Positions 14,544-27,007 of a stretch of DNA of 64,000 bases are shown here, in pieces. This DNA comes from Argentina anserina (lineage: Eukaryota; Streptophyta; Magnoliopsida; Rosales; Rosaceae), in NCBI RefSeq assembly GCF_933775445.1, contig NC_065874.1:22638501-22702500 (forward strand), given 5' to 3'. Numbering within the stretch: the stretch's first letter is position 1; the number at the start of each line of letters is the position of its first letter. The translations under genes and the position numbers were made by a program. Under the pieces are notes generated by a model. The model did no database searches. It was not told the DNA's origin and saw nothing but the letters and a program-made list of their open reading frames with translations.

Positions 14544-16040
14544 TTAAGAGCTAGCCTTCAGTGTGTTTCCATTGTCAAGTAGGGGCTCCATTGCAGTGTT
14601 CAAGTAGTCGATTGAAATAACCTCAATGTCTGCCGTTATGTTGTGCTTGGCTGCAAAATTAAGCATCTCTCGTGTCTCCCAACTCTCCTTCATACCTCCA
14701 ATGCCGCTACCAGCTACCATCTTTCTTCCTGTTAAGACGAATATCTAAGCCTATTAGAAAACCCTGTAATGCAAAAGCTAAGGTAAAGCCGACTACTATA
14801 GTTACATCACTTGCATGCTTACCCGACAGTCGAGGAAAAACAGGAAGCTCAAGAGGTTTCTCTGGTGCACCAATCATAACGAGTTTTCCATTGGTCTTCA
14901 ACAAACCAATCAAATGCTGAAGAGTGAAGAGGATGTTGTGCAGAAACTGTCTATGATCCCATCCATTGTACCAACGGCAGCCTATGCAATTAATCAATGA
15001 AACAAACATTAAGTAACTTGTTCATTGTTTAAGCCACTTACGAGTAAAGGGTGTAACTTGTTGGCCGGAATGATTACCTGCATTTGATCTTGGTCACGAC
15101 TAATCAAAAAAGAGTCAGCTCCTAGGTGTTCAATAGTTACCTCCACTTTCTTAGGGGACCTGGGGACGTACTGATCATGTACTGTAACCTTCACCCCCGT
15201 AGCCGTTGCAAACTTTAACGCGACGTGGCCCAAACAGCTTATGCATCCCGGGCTTGTCAAGTCCAAAATATCTCAAGTGGCGCGGTTGTAGGTTGTAATC
15301 TCTGCACATAAGAGTGGAATGCCGATGACAAAGTGCTCATCCGCCTCATCATCCACCAGAATGTCGGAGTAACCGCCATAGCCCATAGGTGGTGGTTCCG
15401 CGTGGTACTTGGCGCCATAAGTGATCGAGTATCTGTTTGGGGCAGTAGTTCTCAAGGTGGTGGGTACAATTATCACAAGATCGGCAAGATCCACAATGCA
15501 GCTAGCAGACACCAACTCTGTCTCCAACTTTGAGCTTACACAGCTCCCGACTTCCGTTACTTCACCAACAATCTCATGCCTGCATGCATTCCCAATGTTC
15601 ATATTGGGTTACGTACGTAAGATCTTAGAACTTAAAAGGGTGGTACCAATATACCATTATTCAGGCGATAAAAGTGTACGTGATTACTTAAACACTGCTC
15701 AAGTCTGATTTGTATGATCAAGTCGATCATACGTAGTTACGTACCAATGGAGCAATACTGGGTAAGTAGAGAAGTCCCATTCGTTCTTGACCATGTGAAT
15801 GTCGCAATGGCAAATCCCACAGTACGACACTTTGAACGTCACGTCTTTCTCTCCGGTTTCCCTGAAATGAATTAAATTGTTGTTCAACTTCAGAAATACA
15901 AAACATATTAACATGTTCTATGGTGTAATATGAAGATAGATCGATGAAGAACAGAAAAGTATTTACCTTCTGGAGAAACTGAAGGAAGAGAGAACACGAG
16001 ACGAATCGATATTGAAGTACGTGTACGTGAGTGCTCTTTA
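14544..16040 (-). pseudogene. Cinnamyl alcohol / mannitol dehydrogenase-like pseudogene
   Basis: Reading from right to left, pieces of a zinc-dependent CAD-family dehydrogenase appear in the expected order. They are RVLSSFSFSR (no upstream ATG in frame), [32 protein letters not shown], the structural-zinc loop GSCRSCDNC...HHLENYCPK, YGGYSDILV, LGHVALKFATATGVKVTV, LGADSFLISRDQDQMQ, IGLLKTNGKLVMIGAPEKPL, and a C-terminus [20 protein letters not shown] ending in TAA at 14544. The zinc loop and the DGIID segment lie in different frames from their neighbours, so several indels are present. The Rossmann GxGGLG region is partly deleted and the last ~20 residues of the family are missing. Functional homologues reduce hydroxycinnamaldehydes or related aldehydes with NADPH. 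This copy cannot encode that enzyme; it is a decayed duplicate with intron positions still visible. Confidence 0.9.
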
Positions 16041-16587
16041 ATGGAGCCAAATGATATATTTAGAAATCCAAACAAACAATCTAAAAGATTAAAGATTAAA
16101 CTGACATCACAGGTCACCAGAATGGTTAGAGACTTGGAGCTTAATAAGAAAATTTTGGTGCTTGTGGGTGTCGTATGGAGCTGTGGTCTTACTCCATGAG
16201 GAATTCTACGTGTTTTATACACAAGCTTACAGTCCGACAAGATTACCCAAGAAAGTTAAACATTCGTTAGCCTAGCTAATGCCATTCATTCAGCATATTT
16301 GATTTTTGGTCTTACACTCAGAATGGTCTTGGTCTTGGTCTTGATAATAGTCGTATCCAATCTCTGAAATTTATTTCTTTCAGTTTCCGCAATTGTATTT
16401 TATAAATTTCATGTCAACTTGCAAGTTGCAAACAAACTAGTTCAAAGTAGTCCCTTCTCTTGACTAAGGGTTGAGAAGGTGGTGGCGAATTTTATAGTCC
16501 TTCCCGACTGATTTTCTCAAGCTTATGCAGTGGTGGCTCAACAAGATAAGGTGGGGGTGGCTCATCTTAACGACTTGGTTGTATAAG

Positions 16588-17979
16588 ATGGAGGAGGTTA
16601 TAGCGGATTTGTCCAAACGGTTGGCGATTGTTGACCAGGAAGAGCTCAATATTGTTCAGATTGAGGACCCGAAGGAGATTGTTTCAGGGAAATTCTGGCT
16701 GGTGGGAAGATTGCTTTCTAATAAGCCATTCTGTTTTGAGGCTCTGCGTAGCACCTTCAAACGAATTTGGAAGACTAGAAAGGAAGTAGTTATCTTCAAA
16801 TGGGAGGACTCAGATAGAATTGTGTTCTCTTTTGGGTCTGAAGCGGATAGAGGATCGGTACTGCGTGGAAGCCCTTGGAACTTCGATAATGCCCTGGTAG
16901 GTATATCAGCTTTTGATGGAGTGGGGGATCCGTTGAAGGTGTCTCTAGATACCCAAGCGTTCTGGCTGAGAGTGAGAGGGGTGAATCCGGAATTTATGAA
17001 TTCGAAGTTGGCAGAGAAATTGGCCGGCATCTTGGAGTTTATTATCCTATTGGTAGTGGTTTCAGCGAAGGATGTGTTCTCGATTGATCCAGAGTTTCAT
17101 CTTCAGGGAAGAAGATTTGGTCTATTTCCTAAGTCCAAGGCTTGGTCTATGCAAGTAAGAGACATGAATGTGTCTGGGCTTGTGCGATCAAGAGAAGATT
17201 TTGAGCAAAATGCATGTGATCCCATGGCGGACATGGAGATTGATAATTATGAAGCAGGTGCGGAACCGTCGATGAAGCGCCGCCGTGAATTTCGAGAGAT
17301 GCAGCCTGTGTTGGATCGTGGTGGTAAGGCGCGGATCTCAAGTTCAGCCTTTGATTTGTTTAAGGAGAAATTTGGGGAACGCGAATCATGGATGGCAGCT
17401 AGTCTCGAAAGTTCTCAAATCTCTACATTTACTTCGAAAGTCGTAGTGAGCGGGAATTCTGTTCCTTTGTCTAGTACGGAGGGTTCCAAGCCGACTATGG
17501 TTGGGTCTGCTAATAAGAAGGGTAAGACCATCTCTATGACCCATAACTTATTAGAATATCTGGAAGGCTCAGCCTAAGTCACTTCTAATAATCTTAAAGG
17601 TGAAACCACTATTAGTGAGAGTGATCATGAGGTGGCTGAACACACAAAGCAAAAGAAGAAGGGGGGACGTGGTGGATCTAAAGGTGGTCGGGGTGCAGAT
17701 AGATAAAGGAATAAAGGAAGTGAGCTTATAGAAGGAGAGGTCTTGTCTGATTCAACGATGGCAGCCTTGTCGTCAGAGAACAAGACTGGGAACTGGGAAG
17801 TTTCAGGGAAAGGAAGAGGACAGAGAGGGAGACGTGGTTTTCCAATGGCTGGCCGCGGCCGAGGTCGCAGCTATTCCGGTCATCATGCTTCCCCGCTAAA
17901 ATCAGGTACCAGTCTCTTTTCAGCTGATAATTCAACCGTGATGGGTTCCAGTTCTAAGGCCCATCATGAGCAATTATAG
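16588..17979 (+). pseudogene. LINE ORF1 (DUF4283 RNA-binding-like), two in-frame stops
   Basis: ATG at 16588. The DUF4283 domain is clear at about residues 30-130 (KFWLVGRLLSNKPFCFEALR, then DRGSVLRGSPWNFDNALVGI and AFWLRVRGVNPEFMNSKLAE). In plant L1 elements ORF1 is the nucleic-acid-binding protein that coats the RNA. The CCHC zinc knuckle normally found after DUF4283 is not visible, which suggests an internal deletion near 17040-17130. The frame stops at TAA 17575-17577 and again at TAA 17704-17706, but continues in the same register through a Lys/Gly/Arg-rich basic tail to TAG 17977-17979, where ORF2 follows immediately. Probably inactive. Confidence 0.9.
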
Positions 17980-20900
17980 GTGTTGGTTGGAATGTGCGGG
18001 GATTGGGGAACCCGCACACTTTCAGAGCCCTGAAGAGGTTTCTTCGGGCAAAAGACCCCGACTTGGTTTTCCTTATGGAAACCAAAAAGAGGAAGCAGGA
18101 GATGACCGATATTTGCTTTGATTTGGGTTTTGGAGGCTGTAGTGTGGTAACTAAGGTAGGTCGAAATAGTGGAGGTCTGGCTTTGTGTTGGAAGAATCAC
18201 TTACAGGTGAGGCCCTTGGGTTCTTCTCAAGGTCATATTGATGTTAAAGTTCATCTTAAGGGTTAAACCATCAGAATTACTGGCTTTTACGGGAATCCGG
18301 AGACTCAACGCCGACAATTCTCGTGGGAGTTATTACGAAGGATTGCCTCTATGGTTTCTGGACCATGGATTGTTTTTGGTGACTTTAATGAATTACTGAG
18401 CATTACTGAGAAGGTGGGTGGAAGTGAGAGATCAGAATCACAAATTCAGAAATTCAGAGATGCTGTCAGTGATTGTGGCTTACAAGATGTTGATTTTTCG
18501 GGGCCTTTGTTCACATGGAAGCGAGGCTCTCTAATTGAAAGATTAGATAGGTGCTTGATTAATCAAGAAGCCGCTGATCTTTTCCCTTCCTTCTATGAGG
18601 CTCTTGTGGATGTTGGAGCCTCAGATCACATTACTTTATTATTGTATTCAGATGGTTTGAAGGAAAGTGGGGGGATGAAACAAATGTTCAGACGAAGATT
18701 CCATTTTGAGGCAATTTGGACAAAGAAGGAAGATTGTGCTAAAGTAGTGAAAGATAATTGGGTGAGCCGTTTAGGTGTGTCTTCAATGCAGACCAATCTA
18801 GCAATTGTTTCCAAGGCTTTAAAGAGGTGGAATGAAGTTACTATTGGTCATATTCCAAGGAAAATTTTGCAGCTTAATGATGAGCTAAGGAAGTGGCCTA
18901 TTGATAACTTGGAGGAATCTGTGCAGTCCAAGAGGAAAGAAATTGTGGCCGATTTGAATAGGTATATAGAGCTAGAAGAAATCTTATGGAAGCAGCGCTT
19001 AAGAGTTACATGGCTTGAGGAAGGAGATCGTAATACAAAATTTTTCCATGGCTAAGCGAAAGCAAGAGGTAGAAGAAATCGAGTACAAGGTATCACCAAT
19101 AATGATGGTGTTTGGCTGGATACAGAGCAGGGGATAAAGTGTGCTTTTTTGGACTACTTCTCTAGCTTATTTACATCTGAGGGATGCAATCACTTGGAGC
19201 TGGTCTTAAACGCAGTTCCCCATAAGGTCACTAATAGTATGAATCTTAAACTTGAGCAGCCGTTCACCAGGAATGATATTGAAGTCGCTCTAAAGCAAAT
19301 GGCTCCGGATAAAGCTCCTGGTATAGATGGTTTTTCGGCGCGCTTCTACCAAACCTATTGGGATGTTGTTGGAGAAGACATTAGTAAGGTATGTTTAGAG
19401 GTGTTGAATGATGGAGCAGAGGTGGAGGGGTTAAATCATACTTTGCTGGCTTTAATTCCGAAGGTTGATAATCCAATGATGGTGACTGATTTTCGACCGA
19501 TTAGTCTGTGTAATGTTATCTACAAGTTGATCTCGAAGTGTTTGGTGAATAGAATGAAAGCAATATTGTCGGAGGTGATTTCCAGCTTTCAAAGTACTTT
19601 TGTGTCGGGCCGATGTATTCATGATAATGTGATTACTGCTTTTGAGATTGTTCACTCCATTCGCAATAATCAGATAGGTAGTGATCCTTATTGCGTCTTG
19701 AAGCTAGACATTAGTAAGGCATATGATCGGGTGGAATGAAATTTTCTCAAGAACATCATGCTAAGATTGAGTTTTAGTGAGAATTGGGTTTCGCTAATAT
19801 GAGATGTGTGCAATCTGTTTATTTCAGCGTTTTATGGAATGGGGAGGCTGTAGGAATGATCAGACCTACTAGGGGTTTACGGCAAGGAGACCCACTGTCC
19901 CCATATCTATTCTTATTATGCTCTGAAGGCCTCAATGGTCTTTTTCAAAAGGCAGAGATGGATGATTTGATCCATGGTGCTAAAGTGACCGTGAATGCGG
20001 CTGCTATCTCACACCTTCTATTTGCTGATGATAGTCTTTTATTTGGGAGAGCTGAGATTCAGGAGCTTCAGTACCTGAAACAATGTTTATTATTGTATGA
20101 ATGTGCAGCAGGCCAAAAAATCAATTTTCAAAAGTCTGCAATTGCTTTTGGGCCAGGCGTTTCTAATGACCAAGTGTTACCACTCAGTGATATGATTGGG
20201 GTGTCAATAGTTCCGTTTCATGAACGCTATCTGGGTTTGCCAACTGTGGCAGGGAGAAACCGAAAAGACATGTTTAGAAGGATCCATGAGCAGTTGGACT
20301 ACCATTTGCAAGGCTGGCAATCAAAACTTCTGTCGAAAGCGGGCAAAATGGTGTTTATAAAGGCAGTAGCACATGCAATTCCATCCTATACTATGTCTGT
20401 TTTCAAGCTAACAAAAGGAATTTGTCGGACCTATCAGTCAAAGGTTGCTAAGTATTGGTGGGGAAATGGGGGAAAGAAAAAAAGAATTCATTGGTGCAAA
20501 TGGGAGGTTTTGTGCAAGAAGAACTTGGCTGGTGGGTTGGGTTTTAGAAACATCGAAGTGTTCAATCAGGCTTTGCTTGCGAAAACGGTGTGGCGTATTG
20601 TCCTTCAAAATGATTCCTTAGTTAATCATATTTTGCAATTGAAATATAATGTTGGTGGTCGGTGGGCAGACGCGGTGTTGGGGTCGAAGCCTTCTTTGAT
20701 TTGGCGTAGCCTAATTTAGGGGAAGGATTTGCTGTGTTCTTGTATTAGATGGAGAATTGGAAACGGGGAAACAACAAGAATTTAGGGAGATAAGTGGCTT
20801 GCGACGCCTGTAACCTTTCGGGTGGCCACTCATAGGTTTTTGAATGAAACTTCCACTGTTAACTGTCTAATGGAAAGCGTAGGTAAGTGGAACTTTAATT

Positions 20901-22074
20901 TCATCAGAGAGAATTTTTTGCCTACTGATGTGGAGAGAATCTTGGCCATTCCATTATGCGAGAATAATGGAGGAGATGTGTCTATTTGGCACTATACGGA
21001 GAATGGTTACTACTCTGTTAAATCAGGGTACTGGTTAGGTATGGAGCTAAAAGAAGTGGGTGTAAGAGCTGAGTATAGTGGTGGGAATGATGCATCAAAC
21101 TCCAAAAATGTATGGAGCATCATTTGGAGCCTCACGGTTCCTAACAAAGTCAAGCTATTCGTGTGGAGAGCTTGTCATGCATTCCTTCCTTGTGTTGAGC
21201 GTTTGTTTAAACGCAAAATTAGCTCTCATGATGTCTGTGAAAGATGTGGAAAGGCTAGTGAGACAGTTCTTCATTCGATGTGGGAGTGTCCGAAATCTCA
21301 ACAAATCTGGAAGTGCTCTTGGCTAAGAGGTTATGTGAAATATTGGAAGGAGGATTCATTCTCAATTTGGTGATTAATGTAGCTTCTGTCGGGAGTCAAG
21401 GCGAACTTGAGCTGTTTAATTAATCTACTGGTGGATATGGAAGAACCGAAATAATATCAGACATAGTAAATTGGGTATGGAACCTGATCGATTGGTCTAA
21501 AACTGCATTGATTGGCAAATCGATATCTTGAGGCTAAGTGAAAAAACAGGCAATGTTATGAAAAGGAATCAACATGAGGAGAATGACTCTTGTCAGGAAG
21601 GACATGATGATGTTGATCCAAAAATGTTTTTTGATGGAGCTGTGGATGCGAAGAGGGGCTGTGTTGGGTTAGGTGCTGTCATTGTGGATGGTTCGGGTCA
21701 AATGATGGGTGCATTATCTATTCCCTTACAGGCTCCTCTAAAACTAGCTGCCATGGAAGCTTTAGCTTTATGGCATGACCTTCGCTATTGCAAGGATTTG
21801 AACTTAAACAAAGTTGTAGTCATTGGTGATGCTCTCAATGTTCTGAATGGCTTGAGGTGTACCGGATGGGATTTTAGTGAAATAGGTGGAGTCCTGGATG
21901 CAGTCAGAGGATTGATGAGAGAGTTTGAGATGATTAGTTGGAAACATGTTAAGAAGAGGGGGAATGACAAAGCTCATAGCTAGGTTGGCTAGATCAGCTT
22001 TATCTCTTGGTCAAGCTGTGTATTGCAGAGAGAGTGGTCCTCCTTGGATTCATGAAGTAGTTGATGAAGTTTAG
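17968..22074 (+). pseudogene. LINE ORF2: endonuclease, reverse transcriptase, RNase H (broken)
   Basis: Domains follow in normal order. The APE-type endonuclease begins with GWNVRGLGNP, then FLMETK, IVFGDFNE and GASDHI (about 17980-18660). The reverse transcriptase (about 19270-20130) has APGIDGFSARFYQTYW, FRPISLCNVIYKLISKCLVN, LRQGDPLSPYLF and the catalytic FADD at 20021-20032. A zinc-binding RVT domain lies at about 21110-21330 (PNKVKLFVWRACH, CERCGKASETVLHSMWEC), and a plant RNase H at about 21620-21975 (FFDGAVD, VVVIGDALNVL). Stops occur at 18264, 19053, 19737, 20717, 20788 and 21371. There is a one-base deletion near 19799 and a frameshift near 21975, after which the C-terminus ends at TAG 22072. 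The expected ATG at 17967 appears out of frame by one base. The catalytic aspartates remain recognisable, but no functional polyprotein can be made. Confidence 0.93.
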
Positions 22075-22223
22075 TTGAAGGCTGTGGGGTTCTCGTTTGG
22101 AGAATTTTACCCACTTAGTTGTTTGAAGTCTTAATAATTTTTCTTTTTTGATCAAAAAAGAAAAACTTGCAAGTTGCAACTGAGGGGAATAGAACCATGT
22201 TCCCTCTATTAGAACCTAACACT

Positions 22224-22414
22224 GTTCGGTAACATTTTCAAAAATAAGTTTTAAAAATGAAAATGAGAAAATGAAAATGTGAATATGTCAAATTAATATT
22301 CACTTTTCTTCTGTAAAAATTGAAAAAAAATTTCATTTCTTATTTTCAGCGTTTTGAGAACAATTTTAACGAACACATTTTCATCCTAATATGGGTATGA
22401 AAATTTTACCGAAC
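22224..22414. mobile_element. Short MITE, about 190 bp
   Basis: The left end GTTCGGTAACATTTTC and the right end GAAAATTTTACCGAAC are inverted repeats with one mismatch. The inside is AT-rich, partly self-complementary and non-coding. The flanking duplication is not clear (AAC-rich on both sides), so the superfamily is left open. It lies just beyond the LINE. Confidence 0.65.
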
Positions 22415-22730
22415 GCCAACAAGTGAGCTTTCTAGTATGTATTCCCATTGTAGTGGATTAATGCACTACTGTATTATTAAAGCAGTTATTTTCTTACTGT
22501 AGTTTAGTTATTCTTTTGATTAATTATAATTATTGTTTTCATTTGTACATTCTTTTCAATACACTCCTATATCATATAGAAGATTAATAAATGAAGTTAT
22601 GGATTAACCCTGCAGATTTGTTACCTCTAGGCACAAACTTAGGATCGACTTTTAAGGAATAAAATGTATTTATTTATTTATAGTGTATCTAAAGCTTTAA
22701 CATTATTCAACATTTTTGAAGGAGTCTATC

Positions 22731-24160
22731 TGAGGTGGTATAATGAGTAGTGGCGAAAGTAGACCTGATCCTGCATGCAAGCACATAGAGCAAATCTCCA
22801 AGTAGCGAAATTGTAGCATATGCAATTATTGTCATCTTACCTGAGAATTGGTTGATATGCAACTATTGTCATCTTACCTGAGAATTGGTAGAGTGACAAG
22901 CTTTTAATATCACCTAAGGGGCATAAATCCTGGAAATAATGTGTAAAAGTGTGAATCAGCTCTAGTAGATGTATTGAAATTCATCAAAACCTTATTCATG
23001 AATGAAAAGGTAAATCACCAACACACAATGAAAGGGTTTTGAACAGAGTTTCGTGGAAAATTAACTGGCTAGCAAGATGAAAGGTGTGATGATAATGACG
23101 ACATGGGTCATGAGGAACGTGCAATAGTGCGATAAGCAATTCACAACTTCAAACAATCACAATGGAAAAAAAACATATCCACAAAGTTCCTAATATAAAA
23201 GAATCTAGTAGTTGCACACACGTGCAACGAGCAACAAATATGAGTGGATCACAACCAACACAACTACGTGCATCAACTCTTTTGAAGCCTTTCAAATGAG
23301 CATTACAAATGTCTTCTCAAAAGGTCTAATCAAGGAGATGAGGGTCATTAGGTCAGTATGTGGTTCATCTATGAGAATGTCCCCATTGAGAATGCAACAT
23401 CTCTTCATTATGACAATATGATGATTGAGATCCAGAGAGCAGAAGAATGTGTACAACCCCTCATGCATTTGAATCTTAATCACTATATTGTCATAATGAA
23501 GAGATGTTGTTCTCTTAGCAGAATATTCTCATAGATAATCTATTGACCCAACGACTCATCATGTCCTTAACTAAACCTTTTGAGAAGAGATTTTTATTAA
23601 TGCTCCTTTCATAGGCTAGAAAAGAGTTTTTAAGAGTTGATGCTTGCAATTGTGTTAGTTTTGATCCTATCATATTTGTTGTTCATTGTATGTGTGTTCC
23701 ACTACTAGATCTTTCTCAATTAGGAACTTTGTGGATGTCCTCTTTTTCCCGTTGTGATTGTTTGGAGTTGTGAAATGCTTATTGCACTACTACACGTTCC
23801 TCATGACCCATGTTATTATCATAATCATACCTTTCATCTTGTTAGCCAGTTAATTCTTCATGGAACTTTGCTCGAATCCCTTCCATTGTGTATTGTCTCT
23901 TTACCTTTTCTTTTTGTTTATTCATCAATAAGGTTTTGATGAAATTCATCACATCTACTAGAATTGATTTACATATACTTTTGCACATTATTTCTAAGAT
24001 TTATGCCGCTGAGGTGATATTTAAAGCATGTCACTCCATCAATTCTCATTGTAAGATGACAATAGTTGCATATGCTGCAATTTTGCTACTCGAATATTTG
24101 CTTTATTCGCTCGCATGTAGGATGACGTCTACTTTCACCACTACTCATTGTTGTGCCTCA
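22731..24160. repeat. Giant inverted repeat (fold-back element), ~700-bp arms
   Basis: The arms are 22731-23433 and about 23471-24160; one is the reverse complement of the other at roughly 80 percent identity by eye. Only about 37 bp separate them. Clear anchor pairs are AATGAGTAGTGG with CCACTACTCATT at the outer ends, CCACAAAGTTCCTAAT with ATTAGGAACTTTGTGG in the middle, and CTCTTCATTATGACAATAT with ATATTGTCATAATGAAGAG near the loop. A transcript across it would form a long, imperfect hairpin. No transposase or host gene is recognised in either arm. It could be a fold-back transposon or an inverted duplication of an unknown element. Confidence 0.85.
22819..22892 (+). repeat. 37-bp tandem duplication in the left hairpin arm
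   Basis: The word beginning ATATGCAATTATTGTCATC is repeated 37 bp later with one or two changes. The right arm has a single copy at the matching place, so the duplication arose after the inverted repeat formed. Confidence 0.85.
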
Positions 24161-25539
24161 GGTGGATAATCAACGATCATTGGTCTATGTTTTTAATGTC
24201 TAATTCCCTATATTTTGCTATGCTATTATCCTTAGTATCATAGTTTTGACTTAGTTTTGTTATTTAGGAACAAAAAAGATCGAGAAACACAAGTGGAGCC
24301 AAAGAAGGATAGATGGATTAATGCAAATGCTGAAAGAAGTAGGATTCCTGTTGTGACAAGGAGAACCATGAAGATTTTCAATCATCAAAGGAAAAAAAGA
24401 GTCCTATTTAGGCTAGAAAACCTCATCATATGTCGAATTCTAGAAAGAAAATATCAAGGAGAAAGAAGATCTACAAGGAAAGTCAAATCTTACAAGAATT
24501 AGGAAATCTGCCTATGCATGTCATCCAACTTCTACAGACTCTTTAGGATAACTCACATTGAACCAAAAAGCGTGTCATATATGGATAGAAAATGTGACTC
24601 TAGTTTCCGTAGGATTTAGAATCCTATTAATCTACAATTTATGGAGGAAGTTATGATGAAATCATTGCACGAAGGTAAGTTCTACTGATTTCAGAAATCC
24701 TAAGGGAAAGAGACTTTGTGTGCAATTGAAGATCCTTTGGATATTCCTTAGCATTTATCTTCGAAATATGCATGATAAGGGAGGAAAACATGAGGAGATA
24801 TTATCGGAATCAAAATTCTAAAGAAGAGGAGACGCAAGGTGATCACAAAGAGATCTAGGTGCATTCAGGGTTTTGTTAACTTATTCTCCACATAAAGGGA
24901 AGCTTTCTCATTAGTTGGAGGATATTTTGAATATCCAATTCATGTCATCTACTGCCCTTGCCATTCTCTATATATAGAGGGGACTTCTGCATTCAAAAAT
25001 CATCGATCAGACCCTTAGACAAGAACACAACTTCGCTGCCACCTTAGCTTCTTGTAGTGTGACTATAGCATTTGTGCAATCTTGAAGTTCACAAGCAAGA
25101 TACTCACTCTTCCTCACCTTCATCGAAAGTTCCTCCATCCTTATTGAATATATGACAATCCTTCAGTATTGTGATCGTTTCACCCTCCATCTATATATTT
25201 CAGTTTTCTTGATTGTATGACACTTAGATTGTTGGACTATGCGATACGTCATAGGATGAGAATCTTCTTTGTGTTGTAATTATATTTTTATAATTCCTCT
25301 TGTACAGTTGAATTCATATATGTTTTTTATAGTAATTTATGATCATGAAGCATGAACAAGAGTAGCTTTATAATTCGATCTTAGTATGTGATTAGATTTC
25401 AGGCTGATAGTTTTGCATTCACCCTAGCTCATTCAAGGATGAGTTAGCATCTTTCATCTTTCATGTATGCAATTATTAGTGAGACTAGTGAGCAATCTGA
25501 AGATGATGATACTTACTAGGTTAGTGATGACACTGAAGA
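24161..25539. other. Intergenic DNA upstream of the FAR1/MULE relic
   Basis: No gene is recognised. A TATA-like sequence CTATATATAGAGGG at about 24970 is followed by a leader-like stretch, and could be the old promoter of the transposase relic or part of an LTR. The short ORF at 24257-24502 has no recognisable similarity. Confidence 0.4.
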
Positions 25540-27007
25540 GCCTAGTGATGATGAACAAATTGATGTTTATCTAGACAATCAATGGGTTTTGGACGGTGAT
25601 AATCAAGTAGAAATTACAAATATCCCGATTATTGGTATTATTTTTAAGAGGGGTCAAGATGCATATGACTATTATAATTCATATGCTAGAGTTGTTAGAT
25701 TTAATGTGCGAAATAAAAGAAGTAATGGATATAAGGACACCAATGGATTCAATGCTGCTCATGTGAAGTATTATACCAAAATAACAATACTCTGGATAAG
25801 AAAAGAGAAGAAATAAGATTTGGATGTCTGGCAATGCTTTAAATCAAACTCAATAAGGATGGGAAATTTGTCTTGTTCCGCCATCAAGTTCACATGTTAT
25901 TAAATCATAAAGAATCAAAGAGGATTCTCAAGATGGTATCATGAATCAAATGCGCTTGACAAGGTTTACAACATCACAGATCTTTACATACATGATCGTC
26001 GAAGAAGGAGGACCAGAAAGCTAAATTTCATTCAGAGCAATTGCAATAATTTCATTCAAAGAAGGCGAGTAAAGCTTATGAAAAAAGGGTGTTGTGAAAT
26101 GTTTACTTGATTACTTTAAGGAAAAACAATTTGAGGATAAGTCATTCTTCTATGCAGTAGAACAAATCTTGAGAATGAAATATGTGGCCGTTTTTTTTGT
26201 TTTTGTGATGGAAAATCAAGGGCTGATTATGTTATATTTGGTGATATGGTTGTGTTTGAAACTACCTTGAAAACCAATAAGTATGGCAGGGTATGTGATC
26301 CAATTGTTGAGGTGAATCATCACGGGCAAACAATCTTAGTTGGTTGTGGATTATTAGATGGGGTGACCACAGAGGCGTATATATGGTTTTTTGATGTTTT
26401 CCTAGAAGCTATGAACAAGAAAAGTCCTAAGACTATATTTACAGATCAAATTGCATCAATTGCTAGTTTAATTAGGGATGTGCTACCTAGGTCTCACCAT
26501 CATCTTTGTTTGTGGCACATATATCAAAATGCTGCAAAACACTTGAATGCAGTATTTCACGAGTTATCGACATTTTCACAAGCTTTCAAAAAGTGTGTAT
26601 CCGGTTTAGAAAGTATTGAAGAGTTTTAATCATGTTGGAAAGATCACTTTTTTATTATGGTTTAGAAGACAATGAGTGACTAACATACTTGTATGGATTG
26701 CGAGAGAAATGAGCATAAATCTATGGTCGATCTAATTTTTATGCAGGTATATGCCAACTTTTGTTTGTTATTTTTTTTGTTCTATTTTATATTATTCTCA
26801 TGAGCATGAGCTAGATCAAGCATTATGGGATTTTTGCTTCTATATATATGTTGTTTACACAATTATGTTTATTAAGCATGACAAGCCTAACTCACATTTG
26901 ATATGGACCACATCAATTTTGTTATAGTCCAGTGTTGCCTTACACATTGATGACATTAGAATTTGATCTTGCTTGGCCTATGTAATTGAACATTTTGTCA
27001 TTTATTG

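Larger units (their letters stand above)
16432..22163 (+). mobile_element. L1-type LINE, near full length, disabled
   Basis: A 5.7-kb non-LTR retrotransposon. The same 16-bp word, AACTTGCAAGTTGCAA, occurs at 16416-16431 and 22164-22179, a perfect target-site duplication that defines both ends. The element carries ORF1 (DUF4283 type), then ORF2 with endonuclease, reverse transcriptase, zinc-binding RVT domain and plant RNase H, and ends in the tail TTTTTTGATCAAAAAAGAAA usual for plant L1 elements. Stop codons and frameshifts occur in both ORFs, so it is no longer autonomous, yet the perfect target duplication shows the insertion has not been rearranged. It inserted upstream of the CAD pseudogene, in the opposite orientation to it. 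Confidence 0.96.

Noticed and set aside
15333..15708. Plus-strand ORFs of 66 and 95 codons
   Set aside because: They are antisense shadows of the CAD pseudogene exons.
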